Shown: in pieces, positions 11,097-23,785 of the stretch
Position numbering within the stretch: the stretch's first letter is position 1
Layout: each line of letters begins with the position of its first letter
Assembly (NCBI GenBank): GCA_029204225.1
Contig: CM055106.1
Location: 15,947,278 to 16,011,277 of the forward strand
Direction of reading: 5' to 3'
Length of the DNA: 64,000 bases
Source of the DNA: Diphasiastrum complanatum
Lineage: Eukaryota > Streptophyta > Lycopodiopsida > Lycopodiales > Lycopodiaceae
Notes under the pieces: generated by a model
Seen by the model: only the letters and a program-made list of their open reading frames with translations
What the model was told of the DNA's origin: nothing
Databases searched by the model: none
Translations under genes and position numbers: made by a program

Positions 11097-12250
11097 TGTT
11101 GTAAAGCTGACTCGGGTGTGCACCCATTGGGCCCTGTAAGACTCTAAGGGGTGATACTCCCTAAAATCCCAAAGCAAGTTAGGAAGTCACGGACCGAGCC
11201 TCCGACCTTTGGTGAGCCAATCAAATAGTCACGAGTCATGAATTAGCTCTGGAGCTCGATTCATGGCCTAGTCAGCTCTTGGTACCCATGTCCAGGCGTC
11301 AAGTTGATTCTACTTGCCGAGACAGCTCCCGAGACCCATATCCGGGAGGTAGACTGATTTTGCCAGGCTTAATTAACAAAGTAAAAACTAAGTCCAGAAA
11401 AGCGTGCTTTACCATAAAGCACTATATTCTAGGACAAAGGGGGCGCACATGGCAAACAAAAACTTGGGTAGCTTAACAAGAATCCAGTCGCCAGGTCTCG
11501 GCTCCCTCTACTAGTGCGAGCCAGGCACAATGCCCACAACACGTGTCTAAGGGTCCACGTCACCGACGTGTGGTCCATCGCTATGCCATTTGGTCAGTTT
11601 GGTGACGACGATGCCTTGGGATTTCATGTGTGACTTGTCTTTGCCTTTGGTTATCTTTTGGGAACGAATTCTGAGTTGTCTTTCGGGTTGGTTAAGATTC
11701 TAGTTTTCCTAAGTTTGAATGGTTAGGCTTGTCACGTTTTCTAAGTTGGTTTTTTAGTGAGTTCATGACGATTAGACTTAAGCGTGTCTTGGAGGAAACC
11801 GCTCAAGTCCCAACACCCCTTGCTCAAGTCCCAGCACCCCTTTGAGGCGCCCACGCAATAGGGCCCTCATAGTATTAAAAATTATAATTAATGGTTAGAA
11901 GCCTAGATGGTGGATTGGTATGGAACTAGCAGGGAGTCATAGGGGAAGTGGATGAGGTGGCCTACTTAGGCTGTTGAGGTGTCTAGTGAGGTGTCGTAGT
12001 GCACTACTAGTGGTGTATGGGCCTTGGAGGGTATAAGTATACCCATAGGGCTCTCACTAGTGTATGCTTAATTTTGGTGATTGTAGCAGTCGTTGCCAGA
12101 GTGACATTTCTCTCCTATTGAGCATTGGTTGGTCCATAGCTTGGGGGATAGATCCGTTCAATTTAGGTTTGGTTGGGTAGGTTTGTCCACCATCCAATTC
12201 CATTTGGTTCTATGGGTTCATCATCCTAGTTTTTTGTGGAACTCATGAAA
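11097..12250 (+). mobile_element. Putative 3' LTR of the gypsy element (right end uncertain)
   Basis: It begins TGTTG right after the PPT. A TATA-like GGTATAAGTATACCC, itself a near palindrome, is near 12038, consistent with an LTR promoter. It does not visibly match 7003-7999, so either one of the two is not its LTR or they have diverged heavily. The right end is a guess from the loss of LTR-like character. Confidence 0.35.
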
Positions 12251-14824
12251 ACTAAGGACCCAACCAACAACTAGGCAAATAGCTCAATGCTAGAGCATTT
12301 TGTACATGTATGCAAAGATCCACCTATTGAGTTTTTGTCACTTAGTCAAGATGAAGTTTGGCACTATTGGAGTGTGCTTGACAAATTCAATATATTCTCT
12401 TTAAGTAACCTCCAAACCCAAGATGTACATTCATCCATTCATACATTCTCATTAGGATAATACATTAGGCCTAAAACTTGTTGACAAGGAACTACAAGCA
12501 AATCGTGCTGAGTAAATAACTATCACTCTTCACAATGCTCTTTATGTGCTTCCCTTTCATCACAAAGTTCAATATTCTTAGCAAGTTTTTAAACAACTTA
12601 AGTTCCTTGGCTATTTTGGCCTTGTCTTGCAAAGGTACAACCATGTTAAGAAGCTTTCAAGCAATTCAAGGGCATTCACCATTTTGGCCTTGCCTTGCAA
12701 AGGCACAACTATGTTCAAGTAGCCAAACATGTGTTTGAATTGTAAGCTAGTGGCAATGCTCACACAATTCAATATGCCTTTGCAAATTCCCGGCTCATAC
12801 TATCATTGCTATTCTATGCTTTGAGGTTTTCATTATGATTCCATGCATGTTTCATACATAATGAGAAGTGGGGCTACAATACTATAACTTTCAAAAAAGA
12901 CAGCTTCAGCTCAAAATGAGCTCCTTCAACAATTAGACAAGATTCATTCCCACTTCATCCATATGACAACCACCCACGAAGTAGGCTATACTACCCTAGT
13001 GTCAGATTTAAAGCTTTGAAAAACTTTGTAGGTGTCAAGTCAAGCAAAAATTGCATTTACTACAATTTCAAAAAAATTGACTTTGACACAGAACTAAATA
13101 TTTTCACAATATACAGCTGATGATTTCATTATTCAATCATCCAAATCAAACTTTCATATCCCTTTCATACATTAACAGGCATAATTGAACCCTGATCTTC
13201 GATAGCCTAACTTTTACAATTAAGACATATATTTCCCTTCTTGCTGAATCAGAACTATAATACCTTGCATACTCCAAAATGTCAAGACTCATACATCTAA
13301 GTGACAAAGAATAGTGTTGATATATTTGCATTTTACATATTCATCCTCTCTCAAGTGCTTGATAAGCTCATATTCCAAATCCCCTAATGCTCTAGGCTTT
13401 CCACACCGATGACCTGTGCCATAATGTTTCTATCATGGCTAAGTTTTGTATGAAAGAAAAATGATGTCATGCAACATGACTCAATTTTGAGCTAAGTTTT
13501 TTATTAGCTTATGAAAGAGAAATCTTGTGCATGCAAAATATAGTTTCATGTTTCAAAACATAGCACCTTGCTTTTCCAAGATCGTCTACAATACACTTAA
13601 AAAAAACAAAAGGCAATATATGATCATAAAGTTTGAAAGGATGGATATTTCCAAACAATAAAATTCTCATATATATAAATACATGGACCTACGGATATAT
13701 CTTGTCTGACTAAGAGATAATCTTTAGTCTTTATGCTTATCAGAATATTTAGCTCCTCTCTTCTCAGAGTTCAGGTGACGTCTTACACATTTGCAACATG
13801 TCTCATACAATCACAACGTCGGTGTTGCATTGTAAGCAGCTCTGCCAAAATGATCTAGAGCAAAATAACTTACAAATGTGCAACAATGTGCTCTCACTTA
13901 TTTGACTGACGTCTCCAAAGAGCAACAGAGAACCTGGCAAGTTCTTATAATTTCTGCATTAAAAAAGGCACTTTAATCACAAAACTAGTTAAAGCCCAGT
14001 TTAAATGAGACAAGATCAAACAACTAAAACTTCAAACTGAGCTTTATTAGCATGCTTCGCAAAATTATAAACAGGAGTAAGAGATAAATCTTCAAACAAG
14101 GCATCACTAGCACATGCTTCATAATTATTCATGCTCTTTACTGTCGACTGAGATGTTTGCAAATGCTGCACCTATAACACACAAAGATCCTTGGATGCAT
14201 AAAGTGTAAAATAATAAATGTAAAACTGGAGAATGTGATGGTGTGAGAAAATGTCTCCGTCTGAGATCTTTGACATTGTTTTGCTACAAAGCTAGCTGTG
14301 ACAAGGGAGGTAAGGCTTCTGAAATGAGAACAATTGATCCACAGCTATAACATCAACAGCATTAGCTACATGACAAACCCAGAAACTATTGGCTTTTATG
14401 TATTGATTTTGAGGAAAATGAAATTACAAGTCCCATACATCCAAAGGTTACATGCAAATTGGGCTGATCCAGCAAATTTACTCTTAAAAGCCACCTGTGA
14501 ATTTAGAAGTTACTCAAGAATTCTGAGCTTTCATTGCATGTCATAACCAAGTTAACTGTTCTAAGCTTTTGGACAGTCAACTTATCAAGCGCATTCACCC
14601 CAGTGCATCACGTCTTTAGCACAATAATGAATACAAATAAACTACAAAGATTTTAGCTATCAAATGGATTTAAAGGCGACTTGATACTAGAATAAAAAAC
14701 AGTTACTTGGGTGGGTATATTGAAATTTGAACTACATAAGAATTTAGCTTTTCTGGCTGCTTTGGTCTTGCTTCTGCCTGTGTGTGTACTCTTGCAAACA
14801 AAAATCAGCATATACAAATTTGCA
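12251..14824. other. Intergenic / 3' flank of the GST gene
   Basis: AT-rich sequence with no supported ORF. A 35-bp direct repeat (ATTTTGGCCTTG...) occurs at 12613-12647 and 12681-12715 with about three differences. The part next to 14825 should contain the 3'UTR of the GST gene on the minus strand. An AATAAA read on the minus strand at about 14041-14046 is one possible but distant polyadenylation signal. Confidence 0.5.
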
Positions 14825-17800
14825 TCATACCAGCAATCTCTTGTAAGTCTGGACTAATTCTTGAGGATCTTGCTTTGTCTTAGTATATGCCTCCACCTGA
14901 TTTACTGCCTGAAATGATGCAGAACTATGTAAGATTGGAATCACACAGTTAAAGAAGCTAAGTGGAAAATATGTATCACCATTTTAAAGAGGGAGGAAAG
15001 TGACACTCACTTCAATAAACTTTGTGATATTTGGTCTGCCAGCAGTTATGTCATAATTTCGAAATGCTTGGAATGTAAGCTGGAACCTTTCAATGAATGG
15101 AATATATGTGGCGTCTACCTGCAAAAGACTAAGATTGTTGATAATAGTTTGTCTATAGAAAACAATCCAAACAAGTCTCTGTGGATTGTGACAAGAAAAA
15201 GAACAAAAACCACATAGCTGTCAAATCAACAATTTTCTTTCAAAATGTTTCTTGGACAGAGCATTGATTATTACAAAAAAGAAATGCAAAAATAAACTGA
15301 TTAACGCACCACTCCAAATTCCCCAAGGAAGAATGGACCATCATACTTTCCAAGTGCAGCTTCAACATGATCAAGCACAGCACCTGATAATAAGAAAAAA
15401 TAACTAGTTAACTGAGTCAAACTGCCGCTGACGAATCAATTTTGAAAGTTTTGCTGAAGCATTGGGCTTCACTGATTATAAAGAAATTACCAAATTTCTT
15501 GGATAAGGTTTTACCCAAATAATCATAATCTTGAACTATCTGCTCAGGTAAGGAAACACGCAGAATAAATTGGTGAATCCATAGATTAAAAACTGGAAGA
15601 GTTGTCCATGTAAACACAGAGCATATCCAAGGATCCACCAAAATAATGACTTCAGAAAGATGCATACAAGCTACAGCACTAAATTGGCACAAGTAACCAT
15701 AGAGGAAAAACAGGTACATGATTAATGTAATTATACAGAGCACAAGAACATGTGTGCCTTAAGCTATGTTTTCTCTAAACCACATGTCAGCAGATATTTG
15801 AGAAAACCTCAATCAACTTCAACAGACAAACATCTTCTGTGCCTTAAGCTATAAATCATTATCCCTACACATGTCGGGCAGATATTTGAAAAAACCTCAA
15901 TCAACTTCGACAGACAAACGATTGAAAAGTACACTATTTAAACATACCGAAGTCCTCTGTAGGATTAGAATCTTTATTTCGTAAGGCAGAGAAGCCAGCT
16001 TGGACAAAAGTACTAGCATAGTCCAGAAGCTCTTGGGCAGTTTCTTTCTTTGATTCATCCTGTTCCAATTACAAGAAAGACTACATCAACACTTTGTCCA
16101 ATTCAAGATGATTTCTAAATCTTGATATACACATTAATAGAATGTTGTAGATAAAACGACAACTGCTATAGACTTCTATCCAATTTGAAATAACTTGGCA
16201 ATCTTCTTACTAGAAAAGTGCTTGAATATTATAGATAAACTAACCACTGGCCAGATTGGGCGGCCTCCCACTTCCTCCTCTAGGTACTTGAGCAAATCCA
16301 AGCTCTCTCCAGTAACCTTACCATTGTGCTCAAGGGCTGGTACCTGACACATTAGATTAAGAATATTCATTATAGAAGGTAACCTTCCCATCCAATGCCC
16401 ACAAACTTTGCAGCATGACTCATACAGTATTATTCATACACTATCTGCACTCAGTAAAAATGATCAACTTAAGATGATTAAAAGCCTACAAAATTCATGG
16501 CCCAACATGTGAATCTGTCAGTGCTACAAACAGGCATTGCTTACTTGGCCTCGTGGATAAACTTTCTCCAAGAACCATGCAGGCTTGTCATGAAGATCTA
16601 TATTCACCAATTTGATGTCATCGAGACCCTAATCAGGAGTACCACAGTCAAAAACACATCTGAGATGGTTAGCCTGATGTACTTGCCAAAACAAAATTCC
16701 ACTTTATAGGACATTACAATAAATGTAGCCAAGCAACTATGATAAAAGTTCAAATGACCAGGTCTCAGATAAACCAAACCATAATAGGTGAAAGTTGAAA
16801 TTTCTGCACTCGAGTCTGGCATTAGATCTAGGAGATGAATTAAGACTTGCAGGGTGAGGCTTATGATGTCACCTGGTAAGAGCAACAAAACTGTAATGTC
16901 TATTCTTTCAAGTGTTGATAAGTAAGGAAGCCACGAAGGATAAGAAAAGTGTTTTGTAAGGAAATAGCCTAATACATCTAAAATGTTGAGTTCCCACCCG
17001 CCCCCCCCCCCCCCCCCCCCCTATATATGTGCGCATAATTCTCAGCATAAATCTAACGGTCAAGCTTGGCATGCTACAATATTTCACCATAGGTGAGCAT
17101 GATAAACACTATATATCTGACATCTGAGCAACTGAATTGCAAGGCATTGAAAGGTAAGAGGCAAATGGCAGGTTCAAGTAAACAAAGAAGTGGTGGTTAT
17201 GAAGACCTGTAAAACTACAGATAAATAGTAGAAAACTTATCTTTATTCAAAATAATTGTACCTTGAAATTTTTAGCAATCCAAACCCGTTGAGCAAATGG
17301 GCATTTCTCGTTGATGTATAGTCTAATCAAAACAAAATAAAACAATTGGTATAGGTTATTTCAGATAAAGTTAACTCATATAAGCACGTATCATGCACCA
17401 ATACATTCAACACAAAAACTTCACAATGTTTAAAAAACAGGGTATTCTTTACATAAACTAAGAATCTTACAAGATCATGTAATACCATACAAATGACAAG
17501 AAAGAAACCTGTTCGTCTCATTGAAACTGGCTTCACAAAGTCCAAATCTGAATGCTTGTAAAAGGTGCTGCTATATGGATTGTGGCTAGTGTCAAGTTGA
17601 TATTACAAGAGGAAGCTGCTTAACAAAAGATGGCCATTGAGCATCAAAACAGAGTGAGCCAGTGCATAAGGGAACTAGCTTGTTTTTTGAAAGTTTAGGT
17701 CACGCTAACATGGAAGTGACATGGTGAGGAGATGCATATCTTGCATTTTTGAGCCATTGAAAAAGGTAAGGCTTTGCCCAACTTAGAAGGTTCTGTTTGT

Positions 17801-20800
17801 GCTGTAATCTGGTCACATAGTGGAGGACATTCAAAGGGATGAATCCAAAAATAGTTCTAGAGGCAGGCTCTGCACCTATCCTCGTGCAAACTCTGCAATC
17901 TCTCCTATCTGCTTCTGTGTCATCCCCCATTCTCCTGATCTCATAAGCAAGCACTCCTCAATTTCAATCGACTTTCCTAGACTTATGACTCCTTGACCCA
18001 CGCTATATGAGCAAAACATAAGTGTGAATCAAGTAATGCTACTTGAATAAAATCGTGAAAATACAATGAAGAAACACTCTGATACAAGACACTATCAACA
18101 TTTATTGGTATTGGTCTTACAAATTAAAGCTTTGAAGATACATCTAATCTCCCTGTGAATAGGAAACCCACAAAAATAATGACCATGTGATAGGAAGAAT
18201 CTTTTTGTGATTACAGAAAGACATTCATTCCTTTTTGTGTGCTCATTACAACATAAGTCAAAGGCAGGCCATTTAAGGTGGAAGTGATTAGCAGACACTT
18301 TTTACTAACAACTAAAAGCTTAATGTTTGTTTTGATAGCTTTGAGAAAGGTACATGAATGTTGAATAATTTTGTAAGAATACACTGGGGAAAATCATTAA
18401 ACAGAACCTGTTGCTTATGTGGGCAACGCTGCCACACTCACACACCAAAAATGTGACATCGGCACCAGGTCATGAAGCGCCAAACTCACTTCACCTTATG
18501 AAAACCATTATGCTACCAAAAAGTATTTTTCCAGTTTTCAATGGTCTTGCAAAGATGCTAGTTAGCACAAAAGGACACTTAGACTCGCTAACCTAGTTGT
18601 CCCATCAAAGAGAGCTGGAGGTTCTGATTTGGAATCCAGCAGAGGAAGTGAGCTTTGGACCACACTGCAACCACAAAAGGTAAAACCAAAACATCTTTGA
18701 TTGAAAAATCCGAAGGTTCAATTTAAGAAAGCTAAAAGCCATAGCAAATTCAGTTTGCAAATAAATCCACAGTTTTTTACCTCATAAATTGGTCTGACAC
18801 AAGGTTGGTCCAGAAGAATAAACAACACATTAATTTTAGGTGTCAAACGTTACCTTACAGCCATCAGGAAAGTTTTTCAGGGAGGGAAAATGAATGCGAC
18901 CTGAGAAAATTATCCACAGCTAACGTTCAGAGATTCTCGTTAGCGATTTTACACACCTAAATAGAGACCGACCACAAAGTAGCATTTGAAGTAGCTTACA
19001 AATCAAAATAATCTGGCAGCCGGTCATGCAAATGTAAACCATCTCTGGTGTACAGCATCTAAACTTGTCTCTTATAAGACCTTTCTCTAAGAAAGGAAAA
19101 TATTTCAAGTAAAAATTGATTTGAATTTTGAAATAATTTTGAAGTACTTGGAATAATTCCATCACAACATGTTATCTTGAAAATCCAGTACCTAAACTAT
19201 ACATAGACACAGCAGCCATGATGGTCATATGGTGTTTCATTTAAAAATTCTCAGTTTGAAGTCAATGTGCAAATCTAAGGCTCGTTTCTGATGAACAATC
19301 ACAGTAAGTCTATCCAACTAATCCACCCGATCATTTTCCATTCATAAAAACCTGGCCAAAATATATCATTTCTTTATTCATAACATTATACAGCATAATC
19401 GTCCTTTTGTGTTTATGCAGGTCCATGGACTTTGGGGTATAAATCACATCCTGCCCATAAACAGGGCTTTGGGCATAAAGAACATTATGCCCGAAAAACC
19501 CAATGGCTTTGGAGCATAAAGTGCTTTAAGCCCATAAAGCCCATGGTCTTTGAAGCATAAACTAATTTAGTGACGACTAGTGATCTTCCCACACCTGATG
19601 AGTGGTGAGTTGGTATATCATGCTTAAAATTAACTCGTCCGCTCAGGGTCGAAATTCTGTGATCCAGCAGGTTGATAATACCAAGAACCATTAATGTAAC
19701 CAGTATCCAAAAAAAAAAATCAACGAAGAATTTTACCCATGATTTTAAGACCGGGTAAAATCCTTAGAGCTGGACTTCACAACTTTTTGGGCTCCTGCCC
19801 CCAAGAGGTCTCGAAAGTTTAAAGCCCTTTCCACAGGCTCTTACCACCGAGTTTGGGCAGCGGCTCTTAGAAAGTGTAGCGCCCTCCCCAGAGACATTCA
19901 GCCCTCATGTAATTTCAAAAATGCATAGCGAAGTATCGCAAACTGATTAGCAGCAAATAAAACCATGAAAGCAAAAGCCTTGAAGATGGGGAAGAAAATT
20001 CGGTGATTGGTTCGACATCCGTGAAACATTAACGAATCCAAGGGTTAATATATTTAACTCCACGACAAAATATTTGAAAATCAAAATTTCACTTCTGTAC
20101 CCTGTAGGAACGAGTTGGATAAGAATGGTTACTGTGTCCACGGAGACCCACGCTGTAATACTGGCTGCTCTCAGAAAGGGAGACATGAGATCTCGTGCTC
20201 GAAGCTTGGCTATGCCGGTTTGGGGATGCACAGTGTAGATATTGTATTTCATGTACATCAGCTCGAATCTTATGAGGGTGGAATCTTTGTTTGGGAAAAC
20301 TCATTATCCACTGTAATATTCAGCCCTCATTTTTTATGCGTCTGTTCAATCTTACACAATACGACAGACTTGCCAGCAGTGTATGGATTCACAGTCCTCG
20401 CAAAACACCGATAGAGACAGGCCAATTGTTGAATTTGGCATTTCACTATCAGTTTCAGACTTTATAAGTAATGGTAGAATTTCAGCTAGATCCTACTATG
20501 AATTTCACAAATATACGTCATATCTGGTGTTTTACATATTTAATTTTTTTATGAAGTTGGCTTGAAAATAATTTACTAGCCCCGAAATGGAATATACAAA
20601 ATCGACGAGCTCCTATTTTTATACACTGCATTAACAACTGTCATACTATGAACTTCATAACACGTCACAACAAATGATACTTATGAAGCTGACCTATGAC
20701 AAATTCAAAGTAACACACAACACTGGAAATGCAGGAAATCCTAACTGAGTTCTAAATTTATATACTGTGCATAGCTTGTTTGCATTCGAACATCGTACTC

Positions 20801-21667
20801 ATGGCACACATCAGATGTTCAGTCTCATACAATGGTACGAATATGCATAGCTTTGTTCGTACTGTATACAGAATTCACAGAGATTACGCACTATAGTGAA
20901 TAAACAATCATAGAGAGCAATGTAGTGATAGTATTTAGCTTAAAAATGCAGAGAGTTTTAGAGTAAAAGCTTACGATTCTGTGTCTAAAGAAAATGCAAG
21001 AAACCTCGAGCACTTGAGAAGAATAAAAAGCCAAGAAGACCACAATAATAAGATCACAAACACCAATAATGAAGCAAATATTATAGCATAGCTTAACACA
21101 GAAAACCGCGGGTAATCATAACGAATCCCAGACTAAGAACACAATAATAATATAACAAACGACAACATCGAGGAAAATATCGAAGCATAGCTTACAACTG
21201 TGTGAGTAGAGAAAATGCACGAAAACTCGAGCAATTACCAAGAATCTTGGGACTAAAAACGCAATCAGTAAGATCATCCAAACAATAATGAACAAAACAG
21301 ACGGGATAGCTTACAATTAAAAGATCATTCAAAAATTACGGAATAAAATAGTAGGGATAGCTTCAAAAGATCATTCAAAAAAGTAAGGAAGAAATAGGAG
21401 GGGATAGCTTACAATTAAAAGATCATTCAAAAATTAAGGAATAAAATAGTAGGGATAGCTTCAAAAGATCATTCAAAAAGTAAGGAAGAAATAGGAGGGA
21501 ATAGCTTACAATTAAAAGATCATTCAAAAATTAAGGAAGAAAATAGTACGAATAGCTTCAAAAGGTCATTCAAAAAGTAAGGAAGAAATAGAAGGGGATA
21601 GCTTACAATTGTGATCGTATGCAGGACTGGTAACAAACTAGGAGCTCCAAAAGATCGTTGTTGCCAT
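14825..21667 (-). CDS. GSTL: Lambda-class glutathione S-transferase, nine coding exons
   Basis: Exons, in gene order on the minus strand: 21639-21667, 18593-18664, 17262-17322, 16545-16628, 16245-16343, 15948-16059, 15310-15383, 15011-15118 and 14825-14908. All introns are GT-AG and phases agree, giving 723 nt (240 aa plus TGA). Lambda GSTs are typically about 235-240 aa. Landmarks include EPPALFDGTTR, then LYINEKCPFAQRVWIAKNF with the lambda active-site Cys in CPFA. VPALEHNGKVTGESLDLLKY is the glutathione-binding cis-Pro and ES signature. GKYDGPFFLGEF and VDATYIPFIERF belong to the all-alpha C-terminal domain. Lambda GSTs use Cys rather than Ser and act as thiol transferases, for example removing glutathione from flavonoid adducts. 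No transit peptide is evident, so it is likely cytosolic. Exons 2-9 are well supported. Exon 1 (29 nt, non-consensus donor gtttgt) is inferred from phase and from being the only suitable ATG nearby. Confidence 0.88.
15754..15920. repeat. About 85-bp tandem duplication in a GST intron
   Basis: Two copies start with GTGCCTTAAGCTAT (15754 and 15839), and share CAGATATTTGA(A/G)AAAACCTCAATC and CAGACAAAC. They differ by several substitutions and indels, so the duplication is older than the one at 742-873. It lies in the intron between exons 15948-16059 and 15310-15383. Confidence 0.85.
17001..17021. repeat. Poly-C run (21 C) in a GST intron
   Basis: An uninterrupted run of 21 C is followed by TATATATG. 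It lies in the intron between exons 17262-17322 and 16545-16628. The length may be partly an assembly or sequencing artefact. Confidence 0.9.
20969..21610. repeat. Tandem array in GST intron 1 carrying repeated GCTTAC (donor-like gtaagc on the minus strand)
   Basis: Three units of 96-98 bp (21309-21406, 21407-21502, 21503-21600) each consist of two related half units of about 48 bp. One half starts GCTTACAATTAAAAGATC; the other starts GCTTCAAAAGATC. A partial fourth copy (21601-21610) joins the array to the leader. Two older, diverged longer units begin with GCTTAC at 20969 and 21190, with a related GCTTAA junction near 21090. Read on the minus strand, each GCTTAC is a gtaagc, a good plant 5' splice site. 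Confidence 0.85.
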
Positions 21668-21754
21668 CTTCGCCCTTCACGACACCAATTTATATTCTTC
21701 GATCTTCCAGCAGACAGAAATGAACGAACAAAAGAAAGGATGGAAGAGGATGGA

Positions 21755-21774
21755 AGAGAGAGAGAGAGAGAGAG
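21755..21774. repeat. (AG)10 microsatellite; CT-rich on the GST coding strand
   Basis: An AG dinucleotide run lies about 90 bp upstream of the inferred GST start codon. On the gene's strand it is a CT run. CT-rich tracts are common in plant core promoters and 5'UTRs, so this may mark the transcription start area. Confidence 0.7.
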
Positions 21775-21783
21775 CGATCACCT

Positions 21784-21902
21784 GCTGCGATGGCAATGGC
21801 AACTGCGACCGACCGGTCGCGCCCGTCGACTGCAAGACAAAACAATTCACCCGCTGCAATCGCAATTGCAACTGCGACGGACCGGTCAAGCCCGTCGACT
21901 GC
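21784..21902 (-). promoter_or_regulatory. 50-bp direct repeat in the GST promoter
   Basis: Copies at 21784-21833 and 21853-21902 share CAACTGCGAC, then a GACCGGTC palindrome, then GCCCGTCGACTGC, with a handful of differences. They sit 120-235 bp upstream of the inferred start codon, unlike the AT-rich surroundings. The symmetrical GACCGGTC core and the duplication could provide paired factor-binding sites; this is inference. Confidence 0.6.
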
Positions 21903-21909
21903 CACTCCA

Positions 21910-22799
21910 TAGACCATACGGGGCCACGGGCCTTCCAGAAGTCAGGCCAAGGCTTCTTCGTGGATGCTTCGTGGTAATAATTCTAGGCGCATCACAATCT
22001 TAGGATCTCTTTACCAGGCCAGGCCTCTTGATGCAATGAACCAGGACCAGATTTTAGCTATTTTGTATTATTATTAACTTATTAGGTTTCCACTGGCTTA
22101 AAGATACTATTGGATTTTCACAAATGTACAAGTACAATAAGTTGGCAACCCGAGGCCAAGTCATAAAAAAGTTCAAAAGTACAACCTGTATAGCCTAAAA
22201 GTCACATACCATAGCACACACCGCACATGGAGTCATTTCGATAGGGGTGGTTTCAAATGGAAGAGCGAAGGCCATTTCAAAACTTGCACTTACCCTTCCA
22301 ATTTGAAACACATTGCATGTGAAAGTTCCTTTTTATTTGGAGGGCAAAGCATTTATTGTCTAAATTCAAATTATATAAGGTATTTATGGTCTTTAAAAGA
22401 CCCACCACCTACCCCCCTCCCCCCAATACTCCAAGAGGTCCACGGTACTCCCCTGGTATCTTGACTTACCCCAACATTTCAATGCCACCTTGAGGCAACT
22501 GTCACTCCTTGTGAAATGGGGGGGAGGCCTCTTGAAGTGGCTCCACCAATCACAGTAAAGGATTTGGGCCTTTTGGACTTACCCCTCACTTCATGTGAAA
22601 ACACTTTAAAACTAACTAGTAGGCATAAAAAAAAAGTAGCCATACGAAGACTTGCCACAACCGAAACAGAGGAAGCATGGCCCTTAAAAACATGTTGTCA
22701 TCCATGTTGGTGTGGATTTAGAATGAACGATCAGGCCGATGAAACGCGATAATAGGAATTGGATTACTTAGAGAATGGAATTAGAGCAGTTCTGATTTG
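21910..22799. other. Intergenic, no supported gene
   Basis: No domain or splice pattern seen. The open frame at 22516-22752 has no recognisable content. Confidence 0.5.
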
Positions 22800-23766
22800 T
22801 TGAACTTCAGTATAGATGTCGTAGACAACCATAAGAAGAAGAACAATTAGGCGTCTGAGACAGCCGTGCACTTCTCTGTGACTAATATTCTGATATAAAG
22901 AAATGTGAATCAATTAGGCGTCTATGACAACCATAAATTTCTTCATTTGTGGAGTTATTGACAGTAGAGGAGAAAGAGTAAGAGGCATTCAAGCATGAAT
23001 ACAACTGATAACAACAATGATAATGTATAACAAATGTTGTAATAACAACTATCAGATCACAAGACAATTGCGCGAAGCGCATGATCCTCCTTACATGAAC
23101 AAGTAATTGTTATAGTTCTGAATACTTTTACTCTCTATAAGATTTCTAACTCTGAGGAGTCAGATACTAGGAAACCAATTTTGGTTGTTTGATCACTGTC
23201 TGATTTCGATTGATACAATGGATACTGATTGATCATGTCTCTACTTGCTCAGTTTCTTATATAGTTGTCGGATGATCTCATGTTATTCTAATTACACGGT
23301 TTCAAAGATCAATAACAGTTCTAGCAGTAGATTCGTAGATCGATTATTGACGGGGATGTAAATAGGTTGTACAAAATCTCCTTCGCATGTGTGCGGGAGC
23401 GTGATATTTGCGGTGCGGTTGCGGTTGTATGTTGACCGCAATCGTTGACTTGTGATGCCTTAGGCAGTTGGCAGTTCCTGTGTAAATCTGCAGTATGTCA
23501 TATTCCTCGCATTTCTCGGGTGTCCGAATCTCGACTAAAACACTGTTGTCGCATTCTTCGCAAAAACCTTTTTGTTCTCGGGTGCTCGGAATGTTAAGTA
23601 GAAGACTTTGCCGCAATCTTCACATTTCTCGCCTGTTGAAGATTACATGTAAAAATGCAGACTGTTGCAAAAAACAGTTTATTTCTACAGACTACTTTGA
23701 GAGAGTGATTTACTTGAGTGAATTGGAAGGCAGTTGGGATGAGTAGAAGTAAAATTAACTCCAACA
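22800..23766 (-). mobile_element. 3' LTR of a minus-strand copia element
   Basis: It starts TGTTGGAG at 23766 immediately after a polypurine tract (AAGGGGGAG, 23767-23777 on the minus strand). It contains GCGAAGAATGCGAC-type motifs seen in other LTRs of this window. The far end near 22800 (...GTTCAACA) is estimated from a CA terminus; no partner LTR is available to confirm it. Confidence 0.65.
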
Positions 23767-23785
23767 CTCCCCCTTAAGCTTACTA

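Noticed and set aside
7003-12250. A matched LTR pair flanking the first gypsy element
   Set aside because: The blocks before the PBS and after the PPT do not resemble each other by eye, so I kept them as separate putative LTRs at low confidence.
19947-20304. Minus-strand frames that could be a GST transit-peptide exon
   Set aside because: Ser/Arg content is suggestive, but neither frame meets a donor in the phase needed for exon 2, while the 29-nt exon does.
21688-21694. TATA box (TATAAAT on the minus strand) for the GST gene
   Set aside because: It lies only about 21 bp upstream of the inferred start codon, so transcription from it would begin at or after the ATG. It may be chance in AT-rich sequence.
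21677-21917. Ala/Val/Ile-rich minus-strand frames upstream of the GST
   Set aside because: They are translations of the 50-bp promoter repeat and the CT run; two frames are open at once and both stop before the gene.
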